DNA from: Devosia sp. A8/3-2
Lineage (GTDB): Bacteria; Pseudomonadota; Alphaproteobacteria; Rhizobiales; Devosiaceae
Direction of reading: 5' to 3'
Length of the DNA: 64,000 nucleotides
Assembly: GCA_025452255.1 (NCBI GenBank)
Contig: CP104975.1
Coordinates: forward strand, 372,001 to 436,000
The notes beneath the pieces are model-generated. The model saw only the letters and a list, made by a program, of their open reading frames with translations. It made no database searches and was not told the DNA's origin. The translations under genes and the position numbers were made by a program. Shown here piece after piece: positions 19,802-28,849 of this stretch. Position 1 is the first letter of the stretch, and the number at the start of each line of letters is the position of its first letter.

Positions 19802-20317
19802 GTGACCCTATCTTCGCCTGAGCCGCTTGCGTCACATCATGATGTTTCCACGTTCTCCTGCGGCAAGCCGGCCCTCGACCACTGGCTACAAAACCGGGCA
19901 CTTTCCAATCAGACCAAGGGCTTTACCGCCGTGATGGTGGTGCATGAGGCCGGGCGTGTCGTCGGGTTCTACGGTCTCGCACCGACCGCCATCGTTGCGG
20001 CAACTATGCCGCGCTCCATTCGAACTGGGCAGCCGCCAGACCCTGTGCCGTGTCTACTGTTGGGGCAGTTAGCGACGGACACCGCGTGGACTGGACGTGG
20101 GATCGGTACCGGCCTCGTCAAGCACGCCCTGACGCGTTGCGTCGAGGCCTCTCGCCTGATCGGCGGTCGTGCCCTCGTGGTCAATGCCCTCGATCCGGAG
20201 GCCGCTGCTTTTTGGACCCGAAGGGGTTTCATACCCTCGCGTGACGATGCATTGGTGCTGTTTCGGTCTATCGCCGATATCGCGGCGTCCATCGCCGCCA
20301 TCGGCGAAGTGGGCTGA
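19802..20317 (+). CDS. GNAT toxin, TacT/AtaT type
   Basis: A 171-residue acetyltransferase with a GTG start. Signatures of the toxin subgroup are FSCGKPALDHWLQNRA at residues 18-33, VVGFYGLAPTAI, and the acetyl-CoA loop GRGIGTG (about residue 100). Its C-terminal half has RRGFIPSRDDALVLF. Known members acetylate the amino group on charged tRNAs and stop translation. The start lies 3 bases after the antitoxin, so they are translationally coupled. Intact and free of indels. Confidence 0.85.
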   Translation: MTLSSPEPLASHHDVSTFSCGKPALDHWLQNRALSNQTKGFTAVMVVHEAGRVVGFYGLAPTAIVAATMPRSIRTGQPPDPVPCLLLGQLATDTAWTGRGIGTGLVKHALTRCVEASRLIGGRALVVNALDPEAAAFWTRRGFIPSRDDALVLFRSIADIAASIAAIGEVG

Positions 20318-20503
20318 CCGGGTACGGCTGTACCGCCCTACCCTCCGCTGCGGCTGTTTTTACCGGCTGCTAGTCTGCGGTATTATTGATATTGCCGCCG
20401 CTCGTACTCGTCTGTGCTGAAATCAGAAACTGGGGCGTCAGGTCATACTACGACCCGTCGATAAAATCGGTTTTCTTCGACATGTTGTCAGGATGTGTCG
20501 CTC

Positions 20504-20790
20504 TCATCGACAAATGACGACCATGAGCCTCCGGCGTGTCATTCGTGCTTCCTCGCCACTGAAAAGTCCCGCATCCTGTAACGCTTCGAGATCCGGCAAG
20601 TCGCGGAGTGTGTCCAGATCGAAGTCCAAGGCGCCCCTGCCGTCGGGCTGCGAGGCCGACAGAGATCATGTCCTTGTCCCGAAGCTGCGCAATGATATTT
20701 CGCGACACCTCACAGCCCGAGATTTCCGGTACCCCTGCCCGCGTCACCGGTCCGTATTGCGACCTCCAGCGTTCCGGACCGCGTAATTAT
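20504..20790 (-). pseudogene. ScpB-like (SMC partner) remnant
   Basis: In mixed frames the minus strand keeps PVTRAGVPEISGCEVSRNII, AQLRDKDMISVG and LDTLRDLPDLEALQDAGLF, followed by a stop at 20504. These are the second winged helix and C-terminal signature of ScpB-like chromosome-segregation proteins. The first half and the usual YVTT segment are missing, so it is a fragment. Confidence 0.55.
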
Positions 20791-20944
20791 GCGAATTCGG
20801 TTGACCGAGGATGAGTAAACTTGCGCAATCGAAATACGATCGATCCCCCCGGAACGGCAACCCAGTACCTGTCTTTACACCTTTGTTCAGGTGACGTTCA
20901 TGTCCACCGCTCGAAATACCTGTGATTGTCTCCGGGGGTTCCCC

Positions 20945-21513
20945 ATGAAGCTCATAGCCGCCGCGATCTTTGCCATCATCGCCCTGCCAGTGTCAGCAGC
21001 CGAGCTCACAAGCGAGTACACTCGCAACGACCCTCAGCGAGATTGTGAGCTTGTGGACCGAGCGGCGCCCGGGGAAGGAGACTGGTCCGACATCGTGTGT
21101 CCCGGCATTGCTGGTTATTCCTATTTTATCAGCGGTACAGACGGTCGGGAGGCCGTTACCTACGGCTTTGCGCAACGCTCAGGGATGCCGACCTTCGGCG
21201 CTTTTAACTATGCGCACTCAACAGTGGAATGGCGCATGGGGCGGAATAAGGGGACGACCTTACCCGTAGCCGCCATCCAGCGCTTCTACCGGCCGACCAA
21301 AACGGCGACTGGAAGACGCAGATCCTAGTGGTGTCCAAAGTGGGTCAGCCTGACGGCGGCGGAGCCTGCGTCGTTGGCTATGTCTCTGCCAACGAAGGTG
21401 CTTCAGCCAATCTGCGGGCGCGTACACTATCGAATTCGGCACCATCTTTTCAGTGCGGACGGGACAAGCCGATCATCGAGGCCGCTATCCGCCAACACAT
21501 TCCTCAGTTCTAG
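20945..21513 (+). CDS. Secreted hypothetical protein (frameshifted)
   Basis: ATG 20945 opens a signal peptide (MKLIAAAIFAIIALPVSAAE) with a clear AXA-type site. The mature part is about 168 residues after joining frames near 21290 (RFYRP/DQNGDWKTQILVVSK). It has two cysteine pairs (DCEL, DIVCPG, GGACVVGYV, FQCGRD), suggesting disulphides in the periplasm. No family is known to me; similar short secreted proteins with this Cys pattern are common in Hyphomicrobiales. Confidence 0.65.
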
Positions 21514-21889
21514 CCCCCCACTGCGTCGTTATGGGGTCTTAACACGTCGACCGCAACGCTGCTTCAGAGGCGAGCCGGGAGAAGGAAGTAGCAGATCTTC
21601 AACAGCGAGAAGCTCGAGTGGTCGCTACCGCTCGCGACAGCGACTGTTTCCGGACTTGGCGGAGCCCAGAGCACCGCCTCCGGGAACTCTAGCACTCGGC
21701 GTCCTGCCCTCGCGGAAGAGGTCGAGAGCAGTCTTGTCGTTCCACTCCCCGATGGGCTGGTGTTTGAACTAGGCGACCGCTCGGCCCCGCCCAGCTAGAT
21801 GCTGGGTGACCAAAAGCTACTGTACGGGTGCAAACGACAGACTGCCTGTACGAAGCCACCGTACGGGATCATTTAGTGGAAGAGATGCG
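21514..21889. other. Gap without recognisable gene
   Basis: A short open stretch reading REKEVADLQQREARVVATA near 21570 looks coiled-coil-like but is interrupted. Nothing else is seen. Confidence 0.3.
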
Positions 21890-21893
21890 TAGG

Positions 21894-21988
21894 CAGAACG
21901 CCGAAAGAAAAGCCTGCATAGACGATCTCTGGGGTAGTCCATTCGCCGTGGCCACTCCTCGCTCGCGTAGTTCAGCGAAACCGATCCG
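21894..21988 (-). pseudogene. Fragment copy of the dienelactone-hydrolase-like gene
   Basis: These bases closely match about 56525-56625, inside the intact hydrolase at 56201-56782 (same AAAAGCCTGCATAGACGA and CTCGCTCGCGTAGTTC blocks). Only some 95 bases are shared and the copy has indels. Confidence 0.55.
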
Positions 21989-22062
21989 GCGGGCGGCATG
22001 TCTTGTCGCGGGCCATTGGCGTAGACCATCCAGCCGGGCAGCTTATGATTTCGGCAATGCAC

Positions 22063-22297
22063 CTACCCGTTACTCTCCAGCGTCTCTCGGGCTTGCTCAT
22101 CTGTCCACTCGGCTGGGATCCAAACTGCGACCTTGGTACCGTTGCGCTCCACCAGCGCGTGGCGCATTGCAGGTTGCGCCCTCGGCACCGGGGCTTTCGT
22201 CGTGGTGGTATTCGGCCAACTCGTGGCTGAACTCTTTCCCGTGCCAATCGCCATGGTGTAGCCATCGACCGGTGAATATTTCTTCAGGTGCGCTCAT
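22063..22297 (-). CDS. Small hypothetical protein (frameshifted)
   Basis: About 78 residues after joining two frames: MSAPEEIFTGRWLHHGDWHG from ATG 22297, then MRHALVERNGTKVAVWIPAE and a tail WTDEQARETLESNG. The sequence looks like a real soluble protein, but no family is recognised. It is followed by the hydrolase fragment. Confidence 0.45.
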
Positions 22298-22354
22298 TGT
22301 GGACCTCCTGGTTAGCTCGACAACGCGGACCCGGTGAAGGACGATCCATTAAAA

Positions 22355-22381
22355 AGCCCGCCTCGGAATCCCGGGCGGGCT
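22355..22381 (-). terminator. Intrinsic terminator on the minus strand
   Basis: An 8-base perfect stem (AGCCCGCC/GGCGGGCT) around an 11-base loop; on the minus strand it is followed by TTTTTAAT. It would end a transcript coming from the right, where the minus strand keeps a short open tail (QSKGPSAQELHR) before a stop at about 22400, so a lost minus-strand gene probably lay there. Confidence 0.6.
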
Positions 22382-22542
22382 GCTACCAGGGTCGTTAGCC
22401 GCCGCGGGCTAGCGATGGAGCTCTTGGGCGCTCGGACCCTTGGATTGAGCAACGAGACCCTACATCACTGCTGAAAATCGGTAATGCCTCATTGGCGCCG
22501 ATTTGCTCAGTAGGCTGCCCATCTCACAAAGGGGGACTGTCG

Positions 22543-23022
22543 ATGCATCGGCTCATGTGGGTTTATGCCGCCGTGTTGGCGACGTCGCCGGTCGCTGCCC
22601 GGGAGCTGGATAGTAGCGATACCAAGAAGGCTCGGAGCTATACGGCCTTTCAGACCGACAAAACTGGCGGCGTCGAGTTGCAGTTCTTTTGCGACCATAA
22701 TTATCCCGGCGATATCCAGATGCTGGTGTTTACCGATGTGGATGCCGAGGAGGGTGACAAGGAGCGCCCGAGCTCGGCGGTGAGCATTGTTGTCAATGGA
22801 ACAAGTTTCGACGATCTCAATGGCTATTACGACGCTGTGGAGGGCGAGCGTATTGTGGTCGTCGACACGCTGGAGGAAAGTCGTCTGCGGCAGGTCCTTG
22901 CGACGGCGCGCGGCGCCACCCAGCCGCTCCAGATTCTTTACGACGGACGGTCTCAGCGTTTCGGGATCGACGGCATTGTCGAGACCTTGGACAGCTTCGT
23001 AGGGGGCTGCGAGCGCAGCTAG
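22543..23022 (+). CDS. Secreted hypothetical protein
   Basis: A 159-residue protein; ATG 22543 follows a GGGGG-containing leader and opens a signal peptide (MHRLMWVYAAVLATSPVAAR). The mature part has a single cysteine pair (FFCDHNY and VGGCERS at the end) as in a group of small periplasmic proteins of this order, with acidic loops (DVDAEEGDKE). It is intact. The function is unknown; no operon partner is seen. Confidence 0.65.
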   Translation: MHRLMWVYAAVLATSPVAARELDSSDTKKARSYTAFQTDKTGGVELQFFCDHNYPGDIQMLVFTDVDAEEGDKERPSSAVSIVVNGTSFDDLNGYYDAVEGERIVVVDTLEESRLRQVLATARGATQPLQILYDGRSQRFGIDGIVETLDSFVGGCERS

Positions 23023-23053
23023 ACGATCAACGCCCTGCGCCTTGGTTACCTAA

Positions 23054-23212
23054 AGCGTGGGCGTGGGCCGGCGCGCTCTATCGTAGTCCGGCGTTGCTGA
23101 CCCTTGACGAGGCGACAGCCAACCTCAATGCCGATGCGGAGCAACAGATACTTGCCAGCCTCAAAGCGCTTTCCATAATCGTCATCTTCGCCTCTCACTC
23201 GCGGTGGTCCAC
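23054..23212 (+). pseudogene. ABC transporter ATPase fragment
   Basis: The strand reads ALYRSPALLTLDEATANLNA and then EQQILASLKALSIIVIFASHS, covering the Walker B, D-loop and switch His of an exporter-type ATPase. The Walker A and signature motif are absent, so it is a piece of about 50 codons. Confidence 0.65.
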
Positions 23213-23259
23213 GAGGTGGCGGACCAGACTCGGAGTGTCGGGAACTGACGACCCGCAGC

Positions 23260-23478
23260 CTATTCGCTCTGGGGGCGTAAGACGCCATCGCCCAGCCCCG
23301 TCGACGCTAAGGCGCGCAAACCATAAACCAACCGCACGGCGAGGAAGGCACCGATCGCCACGACGCCTGCATGGATGGACGGGTAAAAAGTATACAGCGC
23401 AAGGCAGACCGCAACGGCCGTAAGAGTGGCAGCGGCGGCCCAAAAGGCGATGGATAACCAAACACGAGTTTGAGACAT
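23260..23478 (-). CDS. Small membrane protein
   Basis: 72 residues from ATG 23478, with GAGGA eight bases upstream. Two hydrophobic segments are visible: LSIAFWAAAATLTAVAVCLA and AGVVAIGAFLAVRLVYGLRA. There is no known family. It could be an inner-membrane protein with both ends in the cytoplasm. Confidence 0.55.
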   Translation of the reverse strand: MSQTRVWLSIAFWAAAATLTAVAVCLALYTFYPSIHAGVVAIGAFLAVRLVYGLRALASTGLGDGVLRPQSE

Positions 23479-24012
23479 GATCTGATCCTCGCAGGCAATG
23501 GTTGAGCGCTTATTTAGTGTCTACGCTAACTGGCAAATCAGGCGAAAAGCTAGACATCCAGCTTGCTAGCCGTGGGAAAGGAAGCCCGTTGCCATGACTA
23601 CGTTCCGTCTACCGTAGATTTTAATCGGCTTGGGTGGAAGGCGCCGGACACTCGAGGACCGAGAAAAGTGCACGGCGACTTGGCAATGCCTTCGGGAGCA
23701 AGGTCACATACCGCATATTGTGCTAATGGAACTGGCGATACCTTGGGGGCTCGAAGTTGCCATGGTGACCGGGACCATGCCTGAGATCCCTGCGCGGAGC
23801 TGAGTTTGGCGTTTGCATCGTCTCGACGGATGGTGCAGATCGTGTTCCTACGGGCCGAGCTTGCGGCTGAACCCCAGTCGATTTGAAGCCCTTCAAGCTG
23901 GCGGCATCGTCACCCTAATGCTCTAGCGAACTTTGCAGTACCAAGCACGATGAGCCAAGTCATTGACATCCGGGCCTATGCTGACAGCCTTACTTGAGGT
24001 ACCGATCCCAGC
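23479..24012. other. Gap without recognisable gene
   Basis: I see no coding, RNA or repeat feature in this stretch. Confidence 0.3.
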
Positions 24013-24950
24013 ATGAATGGGGGCGCGCTGGCCTCCTGGGGACCGACTGGCACCGTGACACTGACCCCACACCCCTCACTCAAGAGACTGGCGGAGGAAT
24101 GCCGCGAGTGGTTGGAGAACGCCCACCAGAAAGGCCATACGGAGCGCTATACATCTGCGGTTCAGGATTTCTTGAGCATGCCCGGCAAGTTGGACCAAAA
24201 GGCAGGACTGCAACTTAGAAGCCTTGCGCTTTATTATGACGTGGCGAGCTGCGACGCTTTTCTGCGTTCCGACATCCAAGAACTCACGCGCTTTGTTCAA
24301 AACGCTGTCCACTTGCGTTCTTTGATCTTCCGCTGGGATGGCATGTATAGCCAAATGCGCCAAGACCTAGGCAATTGGCCGACTGAGTTCTCTGACGGCA
24401 TGAAGGCCGCTGGTCCATGTATGCTTTCGTGGTGGGATAAAGCTGGGACTTGCGCCCAGCTTTTCATCGAAATGGCTGAGAAGGACCGAGCCATCAACAC
24501 GACGCCTGGAATGCGCAGAATCAAGCACGGGACCTCTGACGCCTACCTTCTGAGTATTTTCTCGGCGGAGTTTAAAATCCCTACGAACTTCGTCCCCCGT
24601 CAATGCTTATCCCTCAATATCGAGCTGTACTCGACGCATGGAATACCGATGACGAGGCACGGTTCCAAGCCGTCATGCAAACGGCAGCTGAGGTCCACAT
24701 CTCATGAAGCAGGGACAATACGGACAGGACCGGGTTCGAGTTCGACGCCACAATCGACCGTGTCTTTCCAGCAGAGCTTCTTGCCATCCAAGCTCTACGG
24801 CGCAGGCACAAACTCCCTGAATTCGACGCTGATCATGCTCTGATTGATGAGCCTTGGAAGGTCTTGCGCAATATCAAATCCGTTGAGCCTCACGAGTTGG
24901 CCAAAGCCGTTGAAGACAGATTGATCCACGACTATCCGCAGTTTCGCTAA
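24013..24950 (+). CDS. Hypothetical protein of about 310 residues (two frameshifts)
   Basis: The first frame runs from ATG 24013 to about 24595 (HPSLKRLAEECREWLENAHQ, LRSLALYYDVASCDAFLRSD). It resumes after an indel as LIPQYRAVLDAWNTDDEARF, and after a second shift near 24700 as FEFDATIDRVFPAELLAIQA and ends EDRLIHDYPQFR. It is soluble and helical, without signal or membrane parts. Its style (helical repeats, Trp-rich) recalls toxin-immunity proteins, but I cannot assign a family. Confidence 0.5.
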
Positions 24951-24960
24951 TTCTCCCAAT

Positions 24961-25077
24961 ATGTCGAAGTTTTTCCATGTTCAGAGTCGCCTTCGTTTCT
25001 GCGTTACCGATCGTTATGCTGCGGCTTTTGCGGCGGATACTGGCGATCCTCTGAGCGAGGGTGATCTAGCAGATTAA
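24961..25077 (+). CDS. Possible 38-residue small protein
   Basis: MSKFFHVQSRLRFCVTDRYA continues to an acidic tail ending in EGDLAD. There is no ribosome site. It starts 10 bases after the previous gene and may be chance. Confidence 0.2.
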   Translation: MSKFFHVQSRLRFCVTDRYAAAFAADTGDPLSEGDLAD

Positions 25078-25266
25078 CGACAAATATGGTCGTAAGCGGT
25101 CCCCTGCCTCAGTTCGCTATTAAGAGTGGGCAACGGCCCTTGCCTCGCTACGACTTCGGGGTGGACCGCGGAAAGCCCGCTTCTGGGTCAGGCGGTCGGA
25201 AATCAGACATCCAGCAATTGGCGAACCCGGTCGTAGCCGATTGGCACAGTCGTGATCGATCGTCGA

Positions 25267-25931
25267 TTACCACGTAACGAGCGGCGAACGGTGCAGCCAG
25301 TGTCACTTTTGATCTGGTCAATGACGAAGCTGGCAACATCGTCGCGTCCGATGGTTCCGCCGTGAAAGCTCGAAAGGTCTTCTAACGCCCGCGGCGAACC
25401 ACGTCCCGGTTTGTCGTTGAGGATGGAAGGACGCACGAGCACCCAATCCAGACCGCTGTCCCGGATGATCGATTCCTGTCGGTTCTTGTCGGCATAAACG
25501 TTGCGCAGCAGCAGCGGATAGATCAGGTGATCGAAGAGGAAGCCGCCATGTCCGAGGCTGTCCCCGGCGCCAATGCCGGTGATCGCCACCAACCGGGAAA
25601 CCTGCTCGGCCTTCATGGCGCTGACCAGAGCCCGGGTGGCCGTGGACAGCAGAGTGACTTCTTTGGCAGGGCTCGCCGGCGTGCCCAAGGAACTGATCAC
25701 CGCGTCCTGTCCCTTAAGCGCCTGACGCAGGGCGACCTCGTCGCGGGCATCGCCGATCGCCGGGGTTGCGCCGTTCAGTTCGCGGCCTTTCTCAGCAGAC
25801 CGCACCGGGGCGGTGACCGCGTATCCCTGAGCGATTGCTTTGTTGACGACCAGCTTGCCGGTGCCGCCAGAGGCGCCAAGTACCGGGATTTTCATCGGGC
25901 GGTTTTGGATTTCGATTGCAGAGGTGCTCAT
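25267..25931 (-). CDS. NAD(P)-binding (atypical SDR) oxidoreductase, C-terminal frameshift
   Basis: About 221 residues. The dinucleotide motif is VLGASGGTGKLVV; SRLVAITGIGAGDS and DWVLVRPSILND are typical of the NmrA/biliverdin-reductase-like SDR group. Near 25300 the C-terminus shifts: the family end WLHRSPLVTW and a stop at 25267 appear in the neighbouring frame, because CACTTGG seems to have lost a T. The uncorrected frame runs on to 25203. It lies beside a second NmrA-like gene and may share its redox role. The substrate is unknown. Confidence 0.8.
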
Positions 25932-26011
25932 GATTGTTCTCCAGAAGCGGGACGCGGCCCTTGCGGCAATCCCGTGATTGCGCTGGGTTTATCGGTAAGA
26001 ACTGGCGACCG

Positions 26012-26890
26012 TCACGCCGCAGCGGCGGTCTCGGTGGCGAAGTCGCGGTAGGAGCGGAGCGGGCGGCCGAGCAGGCTGGTCAGGCGGTCGACGTCGCCAG
26101 CCTCCGGCAACATGCCGTCGGTCAGGAAACGCTCGCTCATCAGGCGCATGTCATAGGCCATCCGAGTGGGCATGAAGCTGCGCAGGTTCTGCTCGAAGCC
26201 GGCGGTGTCGTCGCCGCCATAGACAATCGGACGTGCCAGCACGTCGGCCCAGATGGCCGCGACATTGGCCCCGGTCAGGGTTTCAGGGCCGACCGAGTTG
26301 ATCCGGTCGATGGGCAGGGACAAATCGCTATCCTCGCGGCGGACGAGTTCGATTGCGGCGACTTCGCCGATATCACGCGCATCGATCATGGCGAGCCCCT
26401 TGCTGCCGATCGGCATCGGATAGACGCTATGGCTGAACACCACGTCCTTGATCGTCAGATCGTTGTTGATGAAATAGGCCGGGCGCAGAATGGTGGCCGC
26501 AAAGCCCATCTGCTCGATCATGCGCTCGACACCGAACTTGCCGGCGAAATGGGGCACATTCACATAGAGATCGCTGTGGATCACCGACAGGTAGACTAGC
26601 TTGTTGACCCCAGCGGTGCGGGCCGCATTGAGCGCAATCAGCGCTTGGGTGAATTCGTCGGGGGCCACGGCATTGAGCAGGAACAGTGTCGAGACGCCAG
26701 CGAAAGCGCTGCGCAGGGAGTCGATGTCGAGCAGGTCGCCCTGAACGACGGCAACGCCGTCTGGAAAGGCAGCGCTGGCAGGATCGCGGACCGGGGCACG
26801 CACATCGGCGCCACGCTGGACAAGTTGCTCGACGACCTGGCGGCCGACAGTACCATTGGCACCTGTTACGAGGATAGTCATGGGGATCAC
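26012..26890 (-). CDS. NmrA-family NAD(P)-binding protein
   Basis: An intact 292-residue protein (or 289 from the inner ATG, MTILVTGAN). The Rossmann motif TGANGTVG is at the start, with LRPAYFINNDLTI and DARDIGEVAAIEL as in quinone-oxidoreductase-like NmrA proteins (QOR2 type). It probably binds NAD(P)H to reduce a quinone or to sense redox state. It is divergent from the LysR gene with 82 bases between, the usual arrangement of a LysR regulator and its target. Confidence 0.85.
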   Translation of the reverse strand: MIPMTILVTGANGTVGRQVVEQLVQRGADVRAPVRDPASAAFPDGVAVVQGDLLDIDSLRSAFAGVSTLFLLNAVAPDEFTQALIALNAARTAGVNKLVYLSVIHSDLYVNVPHFAGKFGVERMIEQMGFAATILRPAYFINNDLTIKDVVFSHSVYPMPIGSKGLAMIDARDIGEVAAIELVRREDSDLSLPIDRINSVGPETLTGANVAAIWADVLARPIVYGGDDTAGFEQNLRSFMPTRMAYDMRLMSERFLTDGMLPEAGDVDRLTSLLGRPLRSYRDFATETAAAA

Positions 26891-26933
26891 TCCGGTTGAT
26901 GAGAAGATGTCCTCAATTTAATGATCCACACGA

Positions 26934-26959
26934 AGTCCAATAGACGCTATATCTGGACT
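26934..26959. promoter_or_regulatory. Candidate LysR binding site
   Basis: An inverted repeat AGTCCA-14-TGGACT in the short divergent region between the NmrA-like and LysR genes. It has the dyad form and place expected for a LysR-type regulator site. Confidence 0.45.
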
Positions 26960-26972
26960 CAATGTCTCACAG

Positions 26973-27875
26973 GTGGAACACATGGATCTGCTCGCCCTCG
27001 CCGACTTCAACTCGGTTGCCCGCCATGGCGGCTTCGGCAAAGCGGCACGAGCGGCCGGGCGACCCAAGGCGACCCTGTCCCGCCGGGTAAGCGAGCTGGA
27101 AGCCAGCCTGCAGCTGCGGCTATTCGAACGGGGCGGTAGGGCGCTAAAGCTGACCGAAGAAGGGCGCGCACTGTTCGAGCGAACCGGCACCCTGCTGACG
27201 GAGCTCGACGAGGCGGCGGCGGCCATTGCCTCGGGCGGGGAAAATCCGCGCGGCCGGCTGCGGATCAGCGCGCCGCTGCTGTTCTCGCAGACGGCGATGG
27301 GCAAGCTCGCCGCCGAATTTGCGATGAAATATCCGCAAATCCAGCTGGAGGTGACGAGCGAGGATCGCAGCGTCGACATGATCGAGGAGGCCTATGACAC
27401 GGTGATCCGCGTCAACCCAAGCCCCGATGAGAGCCTTGTCGGGCGCGCCTTCCTGCGCGATCGGCTGGTGGCTGTTGCCGGCCCGAGCCCGGCGCGACCT
27501 TTGAACGGCACGCCGGTGCCAGTGGTGGTCCGGGCGTCCGGCAATCGGGTAACGGAATGGAGCCTGCGATCGGCCACTGGCCCGACTAGCATGGCGGTGG
27601 AGCCGATTCTCCGCCTCTCGTCGCTGCCCATGGTGCGCGATGCGGTCCGGGCGGGGGTCGGCGCCGGGCAACTGCCGATATCGCTGGTCAGCCATGATCT
27701 GGCTGCAGGCCGGTTGGTGCATTGGGGCGACATCGACGCCCCCGATATCAGCCTTTGGGCGCTCTATCCGTCACGCCGCCTGCTGAGCGCCCGCGTGTCA
27801 GCCTTCCTTGAGCATTTGCGGCTGGCCTTCCCGAGAGGCACGCCGGACGAATTGGCGGCTTATGTTGCATGGTGA
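26973..27875 (+). CDS. LysR-family transcriptional regulator
   Basis: An intact 300-residue protein. The N-terminal winged helix is DFNSVARHGGFGKAARAAGR, followed by PKATLSRRVSELEASLQLRL; the effector domain starts near residue 90 (GRLRISAPLLFSQTAMGKLA). It is of the CrgA/AaeR-like subgroup. It most likely controls the divergent NmrA-like gene and itself. The cupin gene converges on it 86 bases downstream. Confidence 0.9.
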   Translation: MEHMDLLALADFNSVARHGGFGKAARAAGRPKATLSRRVSELEASLQLRLFERGGRALKLTEEGRALFERTGTLLTELDEAAAAIASGGENPRGRLRISAPLLFSQTAMGKLAAEFAMKYPQIQLEVTSEDRSVDMIEEAYDTVIRVNPSPDESLVGRAFLRDRLVAVAGPSPARPLNGTPVPVVVRASGNRVTEWSLRSATGPTSMAVEPILRLSSLPMVRDAVRAGVGAGQLPISLVSHDLAAGRLVHWGDIDAPDISLWALYPSRRLLSARVSAFLEHLRLAFPRGTPDELAAYVAW

Positions 27876-27961
27876 GCGAGACCGGGCGCGTTGCAGTCAT
27901 GGCAAAGCGGCCGTTGTACGAGGCATCGACCGCTTGGGTATTTCTGGCTGCGCGACCTGCT

Positions 27962-28498
27962 CTAACCACGCGGGGGCAGAAACTCGCTGTGGAAGCGGGC
28001 GGCATTGGCCATCATAATGCTGCGGCGCTCGGCCACCACTTCGGGCGTGGGTGGCGTCGGCGGCGTGGTGCGAGTGGGCAGCACTTCACCGACGAGCTTG
28101 AAGAATTCCTCCTGACCCGCCGGCAGGCAGATGCAGAGGAAGCGGGCCGGCGTGGCGGACACCACGCGGAAGCCATGCGGGGCATTGGCTGGGATATTGA
28201 CGGTCTGGCCCGGTCCGACGTGATGGACCTCGTCGTGGAAAGCGATTTCCAGCTCGCCTTCAAGGATGTGAAAGATCTCCTCGAAATCATGCCGGTGCGG
28301 CGGCAGGCCGCCGGCGGGTACGAGCATATCGATCATCGTATAGCGACCGCCGGTCTGCTCCCCGGAGATCAGGATTGTGTAGGTTCCCGCGCCGATGCCG
28401 AGGTGCGTAAGGCCGGTGTCATCGGCATGGACGACGGTGGCGGTACGGCTGAGGTCATCTGCTGGCAGTGCAGCGTCGGTCATTTGGTTGTTGCTCAT
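27962..28498 (-). CDS. Cupin-domain protein
   Basis: 178 residues, intact. The cupin metal motif is seen in GLPPHRHDFEEIFHILEGE (two His and a Glu) and the second motif in NIPANAPHGFRVV. Small cupins of this type bind a metal and act as oxygenases, isomerases or sensors; the reaction cannot be told. It lies between the LysR gene and the ABC transporter. Confidence 0.85.
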   Translation of the reverse strand: MSNNQMTDAALPADDLSRTATVVHADDTGLTHLGIGAGTYTILISGEQTGGRYTMIDMLVPAGGLPPHRHDFEEIFHILEGELEIAFHDEVHHVGPGQTVNIPANAPHGFRVVSATPARFLCICLPAGQEEFFKLVGEVLPTRTTPPTPPTPEVVAERRSIMMANAARFHSEFLPPRG

Positions 28499-28849
28499 GT
28501 CGTTTCTCCTGAGGACATGAACAAATTAGGTGGTTGCGTTGATGGACGGCAGACTAAGAATTTGGACAAAGCGTCTCGTAGGTGGAACCCCCGGACTATG
28601 AATGCGTCGCTCGTTTCGACTTTACTCCATCGGATTTCCCCGGAAGGCGGAATGGCAACTTTGGGAATCGCACCTAGTTCTGAAAGCAGATCGCAAGCAG
28701 CCGATCCACATTGCGACTGCCAGCGTTCCAGACCGCACATTGCGCCCATCGGCTGCGCATCAACTGGATCGGCTAAATAATGACTGTCGGTCTCTGTGGA
28801 GGCCCGGGACGGCGGCGGCGGTGTGTGATCCCATGCGCCCAAGCCGTGC

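Noticed and set aside
28500..28849. The reading frame of the ABC transporter seems to extend 115 codons beyond the ATPase toward the cupin gene.
   Set aside because: The extension results from the T-run indel near 28965; the correct frame ends in the normal C-terminus at 28850.
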